Positions 35,537 to 44,019 of a stretch of DNA of 64,000 nt are shown here, piece after piece (positions within the stretch are counted from its first letter, which is position 1; each line of letters begins with the position of its first letter). Both the position numbers and the translations under genes were made by a program. The stretch spans positions 1,991,501 to 2,055,500 of the forward strand of contig NZ_CP129971.1 of the NCBI RefSeq assembly GCF_030503855.1, given 5' to 3'. Below the pieces are notes generated by a model. It ran no database searches. It was not told the DNA's origin and was given only the letters and a program-made list of their open reading frames with translations. Origin of the DNA: Marivirga salinae (GTDB taxonomy: Bacteria; Bacteroidota; Bacteroidia; Cytophagales; Cyclobacteriaceae).

Positions 35537-36181
35537 GTGAAAATAGTACCTATGTATCCTGACCCCTACAAGCTCAAAATCCATTTGGAGCATACGGATA
35601 TATATAGAATAGTTTTAGTACCCTCCTTCATTAATATGCTTCAACTTCATTTGGTTTGCCAAGAAGCTATGGGTTGGATGATGGCACATTTATTCACATT
35701 TACAGATAAAAAAGGATCTACAGCTAGAATTAAGGCAGGCTTACCAATTGAAGATTTACCATTTTTATCAGGACCTAAGGAAATAAAAGCAGATAAAGTC
35801 AAGTTAAATGAATTTCATGAGATCACGGGTGGAAAATCGTTTTGGTATTGGTATGATTTCGGAGATGATTGGTGGCATAAAATAAGTTTCCAAAAACCTA
35901 CTAAAAAGGACTTGGAATTATATAGTGGTACTCCAGTTTGTTTAGATGGAAAAAAAGCTTGCCCACCTGAAGATATAGGTGGAGTAGATGGTTATTTGCA
36001 CTTCTTGAAAATTATAAATGAAAATACCCAACCTGATAAAGACGAATTAATGGATTTTTATGGCTTTATGGAAGGAGATGTTTTTGATCCAGAGTTTTTT
36101 GAAATTGACTTTATTAACGAGGAACTGACGGAAATAATGGAATGGGATGAATGGAATAAAACGGCTGACGATTTTATTTGA
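35537..36181 (+). CDS. Plasmid pRiA4b ORF-3-like protein (PF07929)
   Basis: The 214-residue protein shows the family features KIHLEHTDIYRIVLVPS, MGWMMAHLFTF near residue 50 and YWYDFGDDWWHKI near 112, with PPEDIGGVDGY near 152. These proteins are annotated as pRiA4b ORF-3 or IS1096 passenger TnpR-like and have no established activity. The frame opens with GTG; an ATG five codons in (35552) is an equally good start. No transposase is nearby. It converges with the LysR gene. Confidence 0.8.
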   Translation: MKIVPMYPDPYKLKIHLEHTDIYRIVLVPSFINMLQLHLVCQEAMGWMMAHLFTFTDKKGSTARIKAGLPIEDLPFLSGPKEIKADKVKLNEFHEITGGKSFWYWYDFGDDWWHKISFQKPTKKDLELYSGTPVCLDGKKACPPEDIGGVDGYLHFLKIINENTQPDKDELMDFYGFMEGDVFDPEFFEIDFINEELTEIMEWDEWNKTADDFI

Positions 36182-36205
36182 TATTAGAGAAAGTAATGGA
36201 GTTAA

Positions 36206-37102
36206 TCATTTATATTCCTGATACCATTGAAACTTCTCATCAAGAATTTCATTTTTCTTAAGTCTTATAAAATCCAGATAAGCTTGAGCAACGGGTGAAA
36301 TTCTTTTTCCTTTTAGCCAAATTAATCTCCATTTCGTTGTTACTGGTAAATCCTCAGTAGGTAAAATATATAGTTGCTTATTTAATAATTCGTTTTTAAT
36401 CCCAATTAAAGGCATAATAGAATTACCTAATCCTGCGATAACGGCTTGTTTTACAGCCTCATTAGATGTAAGCTCTAATCTCTTTCTAGACTTTGAATTA
36501 TGTGTTCCATAATAGTGTTCCATCGCACTTCTTGTGGCAGAGCCTTCCTCCCGGTAAATCAAAGGCATACTTTCATTTTGCTGTGCTTCGCTACTCACTA
36601 AATATAATTTATTATCGATTAAGAGTTCTTCTTCTATATCTAATAAATCAGGAATTACGCTTACAAGGGCGAAATCAATTTCGTTATTTTTTAAGCTTTG
36701 AATTACTTTAGTTTTATTGGTAACATCTAAAACCAAATCAATTCCAGAGTTTTTGGACAAGAATTCTTCAAGGAAAAAAGGAATTACATATTTTCCTGTG
36801 GAGGCGGAAGAAATTTTCAGTTTTCCTGTCATCATTCCACTATAGGCCTCCGTTTTATAATTTATATTATTCAATTCTTCTATTACACGCTCCGCAATTA
36901 GGGCAATTTCTTTACCGAAATCTGTTATGAATAATTTTCTTCCTACAACCTCATATAATGGTATGTCGAATTGATCTTGAAAGTTTTTTAGCTGGATGGA
37001 AACTGCTGGCTGTGACATAAATAGTTCTTCCGAAGCTTTAGTGATGCTTTGTTTTTGGACCACTTTTAAAAATATCTGTAGCTGATGTATAGTGTAATGC
37101 AT
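36206..37102 (-). CDS. LysR-family regulator divergent from the carbon-uptake operon
   Basis: An N-terminal winged HTH (1-60, with SITKASEELFMSQPAVSIQL) precedes a periplasmic-binding-like effector domain (about 90-290). Overall layout resembles CbbR/CysB-type regulators. It is transcribed away from the DAB operon across 106 bases. LysR genes divergent from inorganic-carbon transport or CO2-fixation genes typically control them in response to metabolites. This context makes it the likely regulator of dabB-dabA. Confidence 0.9.
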   Translation of the reverse strand: MHYTIHQLQIFLKVVQKQSITKASEELFMSQPAVSIQLKNFQDQFDIPLYEVVGRKLFITDFGKEIALIAERVIEELNNINYKTEAYSGMMTGKLKISSASTGKYVIPFFLEEFLSKNSGIDLVLDVTNKTKVIQSLKNNEIDFALVSVIPDLLDIEEELLIDNKLYLVSSEAQQNESMPLIYREEGSATRSAMEHYYGTHNSKSRKRLELTSNEAVKQAVIAGLGNSIMPLIGIKNELLNKQLYILPTEDLPVTTKWRLIWLKGKRISPVAQAYLDFIRLKKNEILDEKFQWYQEYK

Positions 37103-37110
37103 AATAATAT

Positions 37111-37128
37111 TTTATGGTTTACATTAAA
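37111..37128. promoter_or_regulatory. Candidate LysR-binding dyad in the lysR-dab intergenic region
   Basis: TTTATGGTTTACATTAAA has partial dyad symmetry (TTTA...TAAA) of the T-N11-A kind used by LysR regulators. A related segment, CATAAAACATTAAAC, recurs about 60 bases downstream, just before the 95-residue gene. In an AT-rich spacer this is only suggestive. Confidence 0.3.
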
Positions 37129-37208
37129 TATATAAATAAAAATATATGAAAAATGTTTGCCAAATTTGTGTAAATAATTTCATAAAACATTAAACAACAA
37201 TAAAAATT

Positions 37209-37496
37209 ATGGAACAAGTTTTAATTAACAAGCAAGAAAAAGACCTACTAAGAGGTGAGTATTCGGCTGAGGAAGCAAAAGAGATTATTTCAAATTTCAT
37301 TACTCAGAAAATCAATTTTCATAATATGAGGAATTTTAGATCACAAGTAAGATATGAAAAACCAGATGAAAATTCTTTGAAAAGAATAGAGGAGCTTAAG
37401 GAAAGTAGAAAATCAATAATGGAATTAATTAATACTGCCAAAGAAGAAGGCAAAATGCTTAAAATCGATTCAACCATCACCATTGAATTAATTTAA
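37209..37496 (+). CDS. Conserved-looking 95-residue protein at head of the DAB operon
   Basis: This small, charged, soluble protein has an N-terminal amphipathic helix with KEAKEIISNFITQK-like character (residues 19-34), then an Arg/Lys-rich middle and a second helix (54-80). No signal peptide, membrane segment or known motif is seen. It ends with a beta strand, IDSTITIELI. It lies 11 bases before dabB and right after the divergent promoter region, so it is translated as part of the inorganic carbon system. It may be an accessory or regulatory subunit. I do not recognise a family. Confidence 0.7.
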   Translation: MEQVLINKQEKDLLRGEYSAEEAKEIISNFITQKINFHNMRNFRSQVRYEKPDENSLKRIEELKESRKSIMELINTAKEEGKMLKIDSTITIELI

Positions 37497-37507
37497 AACT
37501 GTAAATC

Positions 37508-39109
37508 ATGACCAAAGAACTAATCATAAGCACGGTTTTTCTATCGCCACTTTTATTTACACTTATCGCCATTTTATCATGGTTTATGAGCGGCTTAAGG
37601 CCTAAAAAATTGATATGGGTAAGTAAAATCTCCATTTATGCAGGTGTACTTATGGCCATATTTTCTGCCGTGATGGTATATCAATATGGATTATTGGAGA
37701 GCAATAGTATAGGCTATAATGGTCTTGGATTATCCATACGATTAGATGCTTTAAGTGTATTGATCTTTACCATGATTAATCTCATCTCTTTTATAGTGAT
37801 GCGGTTTAGTTTCAATTATATGGATGGCGATAATAGACAAGGGGTTTTTATAGGGAGATTAGCCGCTACTATTGCCTCCGTACAATTGTTGGTGCTATCA
37901 GGAAATGTAGGTTTACTGTGGATTTCTTGGGTTCTCACAAGTATTTCTTTGCATCGATTACTTATTTTTTATTCTGAAAGACGCAGATCTAAACTGGCAG
38001 CCAGGAAAAAATTTATTGCGGCCCGATTGAGTGATTTATTCCTACTAGCTGCTGTTATCTTGATTTTTAACCAATTCGGTACAGGAAATTTAGAAGAAGT
38101 CATAACCGGAATAAAAAGTTTTGCTAACAATGTCCCATTTAAAATAGAATTAGCGGCTATTTGTATTGTGTTGGCGGCTATCTTAAAATCCGCTTTATTT
38201 CCAACTCATGCATGGCTTGTAGAAGTAATGGAAACACCAACTCCTGTTTCTGCATTACTGCATGCAGGTTTATTGAATGCTGGCCCATTTTTAGTGGCAA
38301 GAATGTCATTTATAGTGGTGGAAACCACCTATGCGCCTCTACTACTGATTATTTTTGGTGGTATAACAGCCATATTTGGCTCCATTGCTTATATGACTCA
38401 ATCTTCGGTGAAGACAGCTCTTGGTTATTCCAGTATTTCTCACATGGGTTTTAGTTTATTGCTTTGTGGATTTGGAATTTATGCTGCAGCCATGTTGCAC
38501 TTGGTGGCACATTCTTTCTATAAAGCGCATGCATTTCTTTCTTCGGGTAGTTTTATTGATGTTAAAAAAGCATCCAAAATATCGCTGCCAGCAAGAAAAG
38601 CTAACCCACTTGTGCTTTTAACAAGTATAGGGCTTGCTTTTACAATTTTTGGAATAATGGCATATGCTTGGGGCATTAACCCAATAGAGGAATTGTCATT
38701 ATTGGTGATAAGCTGCATTATAGTGATGGGATTATCATTATTAATAGGTACTGCTTTAGATTCTTATGAAAGCAGGAGGTTGATTCCAAGAGTGGTCTTA
38801 ATGGCTGCTCTTGTTGCCTTTGCATTTTTCAGTTTGGAAACGCTAATGGGCGCCATTTTGAAATCCCAAATCCCCGTAATTATGCAACCTTCTACTGCAG
38901 TAGTAATTTTATTGTTTTTTTGGTTGATTGTTTTTGCAGGATTGGTGCTTATTCAAATTTTTTCACCTTTTATGAAAAACTCCACTATTTGGAGGAAATG
39001 GGCCATTCATTTTAGAAATGGTCTCTATGCAAATGTACTATATGACCGTTTGGTAGGAGCCCTTTATGTGAAAGCTTCTAAACCTGGAATCATGAAAGGA
39101 TATGAATAA
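37508..39109 (+). CDS. dabB: DabB-like proton-conducting membrane subunit (NuoL/MrpA family)
   Basis: A polytopic protein of 533 residues with about 13-14 helices. The conserved antiporter-family core KSALFPTHAWLVEVMETPTP, then VSALLHAGLLNAG, carries the lysine and glutamate used for proton movement. In DAB systems the NuoL-like DabB couples a cation gradient to the CO2-hydrating DabA. The dabA gene follows by 5 bases, and no other complex I or Mrp subunit is nearby, which favours DabB over a respiratory subunit. Confidence 0.9.
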   Translation: MTKELIISTVFLSPLLFTLIAILSWFMSGLRPKKLIWVSKISIYAGVLMAIFSAVMVYQYGLLESNSIGYNGLGLSIRLDALSVLIFTMINLISFIVMRFSFNYMDGDNRQGVFIGRLAATIASVQLLVLSGNVGLLWISWVLTSISLHRLLIFYSERRRSKLAARKKFIAARLSDLFLLAAVILIFNQFGTGNLEEVITGIKSFANNVPFKIELAAICIVLAAILKSALFPTHAWLVEVMETPTPVSALLHAGLLNAGPFLVARMSFIVVETTYAPLLLIIFGGITAIFGSIAYMTQSSVKTALGYSSISHMGFSLLLCGFGIYAAAMLHLVAHSFYKAHAFLSSGSFIDVKKASKISLPARKANPLVLLTSIGLAFTIFGIMAYAWGINPIEELSLLVISCIIVMGLSLLIGTALDSYESRRLIPRVVLMAALVAFAFFSLETLMGAILKSQIPVIMQPSTAVVILLFFWLIVFAGLVLIQIFSPFMKNSTIWRKWAIHFRNGLYANVLYDRLVGALYVKASKPGIMKGYE

Positions 39110-39168
39110 GTATAGTGATTTTTAACTATTTATTTAAAAACAATTTTTGTGTATTTAAACAATTTGAA

Positions 39169-41703
39169 ATGTTAAATAAAATCAAGGATTCTGAAATCAA
39201 TTTAATGAAAACTTCAATAAGTAAGACCTTAAATGAAGCTTCTAAAAAAATTGCACCTTTATGGCCTTTGGAGAATTTTGTTGCTGTAAACCCTTATTTG
39301 GGTTTGAGTGATCATTCTTTCGAATCCATTGCTCAACGATTATCTTTTACTGCAGGTATCAAGACAACTATGCCGCTAAGCTACTATTTGGATATTATAG
39401 AGCAAGAGAAGATATTGATGGAGGATTTAGAAATAGCATTAAATCAAAAATTCCCCCATGAAAATAGAAGTGCAAAATCATTTATTGAAGAACTGAAAAG
39501 GAAAGAATTTAAAAGTTTAAGTACTTTTCAAATTAATACGGTTGCAGAACTGGCTAAGAAAATAAGCACTGCCAATTGGCCCGATTTCATGTTAGACTGT
39601 ATTTCTTCATGGGCGGCTTCTTATTTTGATGAAGCTCAAAGTCAGTGGAATTCTGAGGGGCAAACTATAGATTTATTTTCCGCTTGGAAAATTGAAGCAG
39701 AAACGAATCGATCACCATCTTTGATGGGGCTAAAAGGATTCCATAAGCTGATAAAAGAGCTACCAGATAATCATATTGAAGCCGCAACTATTGCACTTCA
39801 TCATTTGGAAGTGGAGGAGAAGGCTCTGCCAATTTATTTACACAGTTTATTGCTAAAGGTAGGAGGTTGGTCATCTTACATTGCGCATTTTGATTGGGAT
39901 GCTAAGCGATACGGTCGCGAAGAGGAAAGATTAAGTGAATTCTTAAGTGTTTTAATCTGCTGGGAATATGGGATTTTTAATGCACTGCAAAACCCGGTTT
40001 TGGAAAGCCAGTGGAAAAAGGAAAAGCTGGAAATGCTTAAATTTAATGATTCAGAAATCCATCATTCGGACTTATCGGATTTAATTATATTACAAAATGC
40101 TTATGACTTAACTGCCCAAAGGCGATTAATCAAAAAGTTTAAGAAAAAAGATTCTTCCAATCTAGAAATAGTTAAACCTAAAGTTCAGGCTGTTTTCTGT
40201 ATTGATGTTAGGTCAGAAGTTTATCGTAGAAATCTGGAATCAGTGGCACCTGAAATTGATACTTTGGGCTTTGCTGGTTTCTTTGGTTTCCCAATAAACG
40301 TAAGGAAAATTGGCCACGATCAAGGATATGACCAATGTCCAGCTTTAATTCCTTCAGGCTATACTGTAAAGGAGCAGTTGCTTGAAAAGAATCAAAATGA
40401 TAAAGTAGTTTTAAGAAGAAAACTTAACAGATTGTTCCATTTCTCATGGAAGTCCTTCAAATCAAGTGCTATCAGTTCTTTTGGTTTTGTAAGTCCTATT
40501 GGATTGTCTTTACTGCCTAAACTTTTTACCGATTCTTTTGGGATTACTAGACCCGTGCCGCATCCACAAAAAAATGGACTAAGTAAGGAAGAGCAAGAAA
40601 ATTTATCGATGGATATCGACAGCAGTCCAGATGAATTGAATACCGGAATTCCTCTGGCAGACAGAGTTAATATGGCAAAAGGAGCCCTTCAGGCAATGTC
40701 ATTAACAGAAAATTTTGCAAGAGTTGTGATGATAGTAGGTCATGGTTCTACTTCAGTCAATAACCCACATGCTTCTGGTTTGGATTGTGGTGCTTGTGCT
40801 GGTCAATCAGGTGAGGCCAATGCAAAAGTGGCTTCCATTATCTTAAATGATAATGAAGTAAGAAAGCAACTTGCTGAACAAAAGATTATCATCCCTGACT
40901 CTACCTATTTCTTAGCTTGTCTGCATGATACCACCACTGATGAAGTCTCTCTTTTTAATACAAGTCAAGTTCCTTCTTCTCATCAGGAAGATTTAGAAAA
41001 TATTAAGGACAGAATATCAAAGGCTGGAAAAGCTACACGTGCTGAAAGGATTTTAAGAATGAATATGAGAGATGGAAAGGATGTTGATTCATTTATAAAA
41101 TTAAGAGCCAAAGATTGGTCGCAAGTAAGGCCAGAGTGGGGACTAGCAGGATGTTCTTCTTTTGTGGTGGCGCCTCGTTCCATAACCAAAGGAGTTAACC
41201 TGGAAGGGCGTTCGTTTTTACATTCTTATAATTGGAAGGATGATCAAGGGTTTAAGGTCTTGGAAGCTATAATGACCGCACCAATGATTGTGACTAGCTG
41301 GATAAACCTACAATATTATGCCTCCACAGTGGATAATAAACATTTTGGATCAGGAAATAAGACTTTACATAATGTGACTTCAGGAATTGGTGTTTTAGAA
41401 GGATTTGCAGGAGATTTAAGATCAGGGCTGCCCATGCAATCTATTCATGATGGGGTGAACTATCAACATGAACCATTACGATTAAGTGTCGTAATTAATG
41501 CACCTAAAGAAGCCATGATCAAAATTTTGGAAAAACATGAATCAGTAAGGAATCTTTGTGATAACCAATGGATTTTTCTTCTGGCCATGAATGATGATGG
41601 AGAAATAACCGATGTGTATGACGGAGATTTTATGTGGAGAAAGTTGAATTCAACAGAGCTTGTTAATAAGCAAAATGAAAAAATGGTTGAAGAGTATGCT
41701 TAA
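39169..41703 (+). CDS. dabA: DabA-like inorganic carbon transporter subunit (DUF2309)
   Basis: DabA is a large peripheral protein with a beta-carbonic-anhydrase-like zinc site that hydrates CO2 directionally with DabB. The zinc and catalytic residues are visible: CIDVRSE with C344/D346, then HGSTSVNNPHASG with H525 and DCGACAGQ with C540. Numbering is for the ATG at 39169, which gives PLWPLENFVAVNPY near residue 28 as in the family. A GTG at 39115 would add 18 residues of unlikely sequence. At 844 residues the length is normal. Confidence 0.92.
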   Translation: MLNKIKDSEINLMKTSISKTLNEASKKIAPLWPLENFVAVNPYLGLSDHSFESIAQRLSFTAGIKTTMPLSYYLDIIEQEKILMEDLEIALNQKFPHENRSAKSFIEELKRKEFKSLSTFQINTVAELAKKISTANWPDFMLDCISSWAASYFDEAQSQWNSEGQTIDLFSAWKIEAETNRSPSLMGLKGFHKLIKELPDNHIEAATIALHHLEVEEKALPIYLHSLLLKVGGWSSYIAHFDWDAKRYGREEERLSEFLSVLICWEYGIFNALQNPVLESQWKKEKLEMLKFNDSEIHHSDLSDLIILQNAYDLTAQRRLIKKFKKKDSSNLEIVKPKVQAVFCIDVRSEVYRRNLESVAPEIDTLGFAGFFGFPINVRKIGHDQGYDQCPALIPSGYTVKEQLLEKNQNDKVVLRRKLNRLFHFSWKSFKSSAISSFGFVSPIGLSLLPKLFTDSFGITRPVPHPQKNGLSKEEQENLSMDIDSSPDELNTGIPLADRVNMAKGALQAMSLTENFARVVMIVGHGSTSVNNPHASGLDCGACAGQSGEANAKVASIILNDNEVRKQLAEQKIIIPDSTYFLACLHDTTTDEVSLFNTSQVPSSHQEDLENIKDRISKAGKATRAERILRMNMRDGKDVDSFIKLRAKDWSQVRPEWGLAGCSSFVVAPRSITKGVNLEGRSFLHSYNWKDDQGFKVLEAIMTAPMIVTSWINLQYYASTVDNKHFGSGNKTLHNVTSGIGVLEGFAGDLRSGLPMQSIHDGVNYQHEPLRLSVVINAPKEAMIKILEKHESVRNLCDNQWIFLLAMNDDGEITDVYDGDFMWRKLNSTELVNKQNEKMVEEYA

Positions 41704-41743
41704 TAGTAATTAATATTATTTTCAGAATTTTAGGTTGTAATTT

Positions 41744-41779
41744 GGGGCTTCTTTATTGATTTAATGAGGCCCTTTTTTT
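41744..41779 (+). terminator. Terminator of the dab operon
   Basis: GGGGCTTC and GAGGCCCT pair over 8 bp (two G-U) with a 14-base loop and are followed by seven T. It lies about 40 bases after the dabA stop. Confidence 0.7.
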
Positions 41780-41984
41780 ATTCTTTCTTTTTTTGATAAA
41801 ATAAAGTACAGTGTAAATGTCATAATATAATTCACTTAAAAATAAATAGCGGAGTATTTAGGTTGATTTTCCTGGTGTCTTTCTAATTGAAAATGAGAAT
41901 TGCATTTGTTTGACTTAATAAATCTGTCTTAAATTTTCATACCTTCATTTTTAATTATTCTTTTACCCGCAATATTGATTTGAC

Positions 41985-42512
41985 ATGAAAAATCTTATAA
42001 AAGGAATTTGCCTTCTACTAACTTTTTCCTTCACCATAATGGAAGGAAAAGCACAAGACTATTTTCAAGAGGAATATCCCAAGGTTTGGGAACGAACTAC
42101 TGCCTATTCCCGAACGATTGCGGAATCTATGCCAGAGCAGCTTTATAATTTTAAAGTTTATCAGGATGGCATGAGTTTTAAAGAACAGCAATTGCACATA
42201 GTAGGAAATATCAGTTTTCTATGCCGTCATATTACTGGAGAGTACAAAAACTTTTATTCAAGAGATGAGATAAAAGGGCTTAGCAAAAAGCAGGTTTTGC
42301 AGATTTCAGATGTAGCATTTAGCTATGTGGCAGATTTAATTGAAAGCACAAAACCTTCAGTGCTTTCTCAAAAAGTAATGTTTAAGGGAACTGAAATGAC
42401 CAAAATGAATATATTTTACCTGATTAGAAGTCATGCAATTCACCATTTAGGACAATCCATTATTTATTTGCGCATGAATGATATTGAGGCGCCTGAGTAT
42501 GTGGGGTGGTAA
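41985..42512 (+). CDS. Secreted DinB-like four-helix protein
   Basis: A signal peptide (LIKGICLLLTFSFTIMEGKAQ) is followed by a DinB/YfiT-like four-helix bundle. The metal-ligand histidines typical of the fold are visible in QQLHIVGNISFLCRH and SHAIHHLGQSIIYLRM. DinB-like proteins are metal-dependent thiol transferases or uncharacterised. An exported form is common in Bacteroidota. No operon partner is evident. Confidence 0.8.
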   Translation: MKNLIKGICLLLTFSFTIMEGKAQDYFQEEYPKVWERTTAYSRTIAESMPEQLYNFKVYQDGMSFKEQQLHIVGNISFLCRHITGEYKNFYSRDEIKGLSKKQVLQISDVAFSYVADLIESTKPSVLSQKVMFKGTEMTKMNIFYLIRSHAIHHLGQSIIYLRMNDIEAPEYVGW

Positions 42513-42635
42513 ATGTTTTTTTTAATTTCTAACTGATTGATGTTTCAATCCATCTCTTCAAATAATACCTGATTTCCCTAATTATTGTAAGACCCTGGAT
42601 TTCAAGAAGATTTCATTCAGACAGTTTCAAAATTA

Positions 42636-42657
42636 TATTTAAGTATTTGCTTAAATA
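42636..42657. promoter_or_regulatory. Operator 1: inverted repeat TATTTAAG-N6-CTTAAATA
   Basis: Perfect 8-bp arms flank a 6-base spacer, TATTTG. The TTTG in that spacer (42646-42649) is also the -33 element of the arsR promoter, so a bound repressor would block RNA polymerase directly. The same arms and spacing recur at 43732-43753. Confidence 0.8.
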
Positions 42658-42676
42658 ATAAAATTAATTAAATTTG
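42646..42676 (+). promoter_or_regulatory. Promoter of the arsR-merTP unit
   Basis: TTTG (42646-42649), a 19-base spacer and TAAATTTG (42669-42676) match the Bacteroidota consensus exactly. The -7 box ends 1 base before the ATG at 42678. Transcription should therefore begin inside that reading frame, which argues for translation from the next ATG at 42708. Confidence 0.75.
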
Positions 42677-42707
42677 AATGAGTCATGAAATAGCAAACAA
42701 TATAATC

Positions 42708-43085
42708 ATGGATAAAAATCAATCATGTATAAGGGTATTGGCTGATGAGGTGCAAATTCAACAATGCAAGGAAAATCTGGAAGAAAATAATGAATCATTT
42801 GGTAAGCTAAGTAGCATTCTGAATTTGGCTGGCAATGAGGTGAGATTGAAAATTCTATACCTTTTAGAGCAAGAAGGTCAATTATGCCCATGTGATCTTT
42901 CCGATATTTTAGGAATGAGTATTCCAGCAATATCTCAGCATATCAGGAAAATGAAAGACCGAAATATCATAACAGGAAAGAGAAGCGGGCAAACAATCTT
43001 TTATTCTATTAATGAAGAGCATTTAGGGCTTCTAAAACCCTTGTTTAAGGAAATTAGAGTTAGTGACCAAAAAGAATTGATATGA
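42708..43085 (+). CDS. ArsR-family metal-responsive repressor
   Basis: The winged HTH is of the ArsR/SmtB type: LAGNEVRLKILYLLEQEGQL, CPCDLSDILG and SIPAISQHIRKMKDR. Candidate metal ligands are C7 and C20 in the N-terminal arm (SCIRVLADEVQIQQC) and the CPC pair in alpha-3, as in CadC/ArsR sensors of soft metals. I take the start at 42708 (125 residues) because the promoter -7 box ends just before an earlier ATG at 42678; the longer form would add ten residues. Its stop overlaps the merTP start (ATGA). It should bind the paired operators and release them on binding metal, probably Hg(II) or another thiophilic ion. Confidence 0.9.
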   Translation: MDKNQSCIRVLADEVQIQQCKENLEENNESFGKLSSILNLAGNEVRLKILYLLEQEGQLCPCDLSDILGMSIPAISQHIRKMKDRNIITGKRSGQTIFYSINEEHLGLLKPLFKEIRVSDQKELI

Positions 43086-43714
43086 ACTCGAAAGAAAACT
43101 CAAATATTGACTCTAATAGTAACAACAAATTATTAGGTGCAGGATTAGTATCGGCAATTACAGCATCTCTATGCTGTATTACCCCGGTTTTAGCCCTGGT
43201 TTCAGGTGCATCCGGTATCGCCTCTGCTTTTTCATGGTTAGATCCTTTAAGACCTTTTCTGATAGGAGTGACCATATTGGTTTTAGCATTTGCCTGGTAT
43301 CAAAATTTGAGGCCCAGAACTGAGGAGGAGATAGCTTGTGCGTGCGAGGAAGGTGAAAAATCGAATTTTTGGCAAAGCAAGAAGTTTCTCGGAATTGTAA
43401 CTGTTTTTGCCGTAGTGATGATGGCTTTCCCTTTATATGCCGATATGTTTTATTCTTCTCAGGATAAAAAACAGACGATTGTGGTAGAAAGTGATAATCT
43501 GCAAACTGCCACTTTCGAAATTAAAGGAATGACCTGTAATAGCTGTGCTTCGCACGTAGAAAATGATGTCAACAAATTGGACGGCATAGTGGGAGTAGAT
43601 GCGAGTTATGAAGATGCTGATGCCACAGTAAAATATGATAAATCAAAAGTAAGCAGCGAGGAGATTGAGGCTGTGATAAACGGCACAGGTTATATAGTAA
43701 TCAGTCAGAAATAG
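43082..43714 (+). CDS. MerTP-like mercuric ion transporter with HMA domain
   Basis: Residues 1-125 resemble MerT, with three membrane helices, the vicinal pair C31-C32 in SLCCITPVL and C86/C88 in the IACACEE loop. A periplasmic HMA domain follows, with GMTCNSCASH giving C152 and C155, equivalent to MerP. The fused MerT-MerP layout is common in Bacteroidota. Such proteins import Hg(II) for reduction by MerA, but no merA is in this window. It is translationally coupled to the repressor. Confidence 0.88.
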   Translation: MNSKENSNIDSNSNNKLLGAGLVSAITASLCCITPVLALVSGASGIASAFSWLDPLRPFLIGVTILVLAFAWYQNLRPRTEEEIACACEEGEKSNFWQSKKFLGIVTVFAVVMMAFPLYADMFYSSQDKKQTIVVESDNLQTATFEIKGMTCNSCASHVENDVNKLDGIVGVDASYEDADATVKYDKSKVSSEEIEAVINGTGYIVISQK

Positions 43715-43731
43715 TATTTTTTTGGCTTTTA

Positions 43732-43753
43732 TATTTAAGAAGTTGCTTAAATA
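43732..43753. promoter_or_regulatory. Operator 2: inverted repeat TATTTAAG-N6-CTTAAATA
   Basis: This site has the same 8-bp arms as operator 1 with spacer AAGTTG instead of TATTTG, so both spacers end in TTG. It lies 12 bases before the GDCCVxC gene ATG. A matching -7 box is not clear, so any promoter here is weak or non-standard. The exact arm conservation marks it as a second binding site of the ArsR-family repressor. Confidence 0.75.
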
Positions 43754-43765
43754 AATTAATTAGAA

Positions 43766-43972
43766 ATGGAAGTAATATTAGAATCAACGATAAAATGTCC
43801 CAATTGTGGGCACGAAAAAACAGAAGAAATGCCAACAGATGCTTGTCAATTCTTCTATGAGTGTGAAAATTGTAAAACAGTTTTGAAGCCAAAAGCTGGC
43901 GACTGCTGTGTGTATTGTAGTTATGGAACAGTGGATTGTCCTCCAATTCAACAAAACAAAGATTGTTGTTAA
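43766..43972 (+). CDS. GDCCVxC-domain cysteine-rich protein
   Basis: A 68-residue protein with 11 cysteines: CPNC and CENC near the N terminus form a zinc-ribbon pattern, the family motif GDCCVYC follows, and the tail ends in DCC. The GDCCVxC family is often found beside mercury genes. Such a cysteine density suits metal binding or buffering in the cytoplasm. It has its own operator copy 12 bases upstream, so it should respond with merTP, and a strong terminator follows it. Confidence 0.88.
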   Translation: MEVILESTIKCPNCGHEKTEEMPTDACQFFYECENCKTVLKPKAGDCCVYCSYGTVDCPPIQQNKDCC

Positions 43973-43977
43973 TGAGA

Positions 43978-44015
43978 AAGCGTCTGACAATAACTAACCG
44001 TCAGACGCTTTTTTT
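43978..44015. terminator. Bidirectional terminator between GDCCVxC and MFS-rhodanese genes
   Basis: AAGCGTCTGAC and GTCAGACGCTT form a perfect 11-bp stem with an 11-base loop, followed by a run of seven T on the forward strand. The reverse strand also carries an A/T flank. It separates the convergent units. Confidence 0.85.
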
Positions 44016-44019
44016 AACA

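Noticed and set aside
35390..35593. Reverse-strand frame of 67 codons overlapping the riboswitch
   Set aside because: It overlaps the riboswitch aptamer and the start of the forward gene, so it is a chance frame.
35537..36181. pRiA4b ORF-3-like gene as a sign of a mobile element
   Set aside because: No transposase, terminal repeats, target duplication or composition shift is seen around it.
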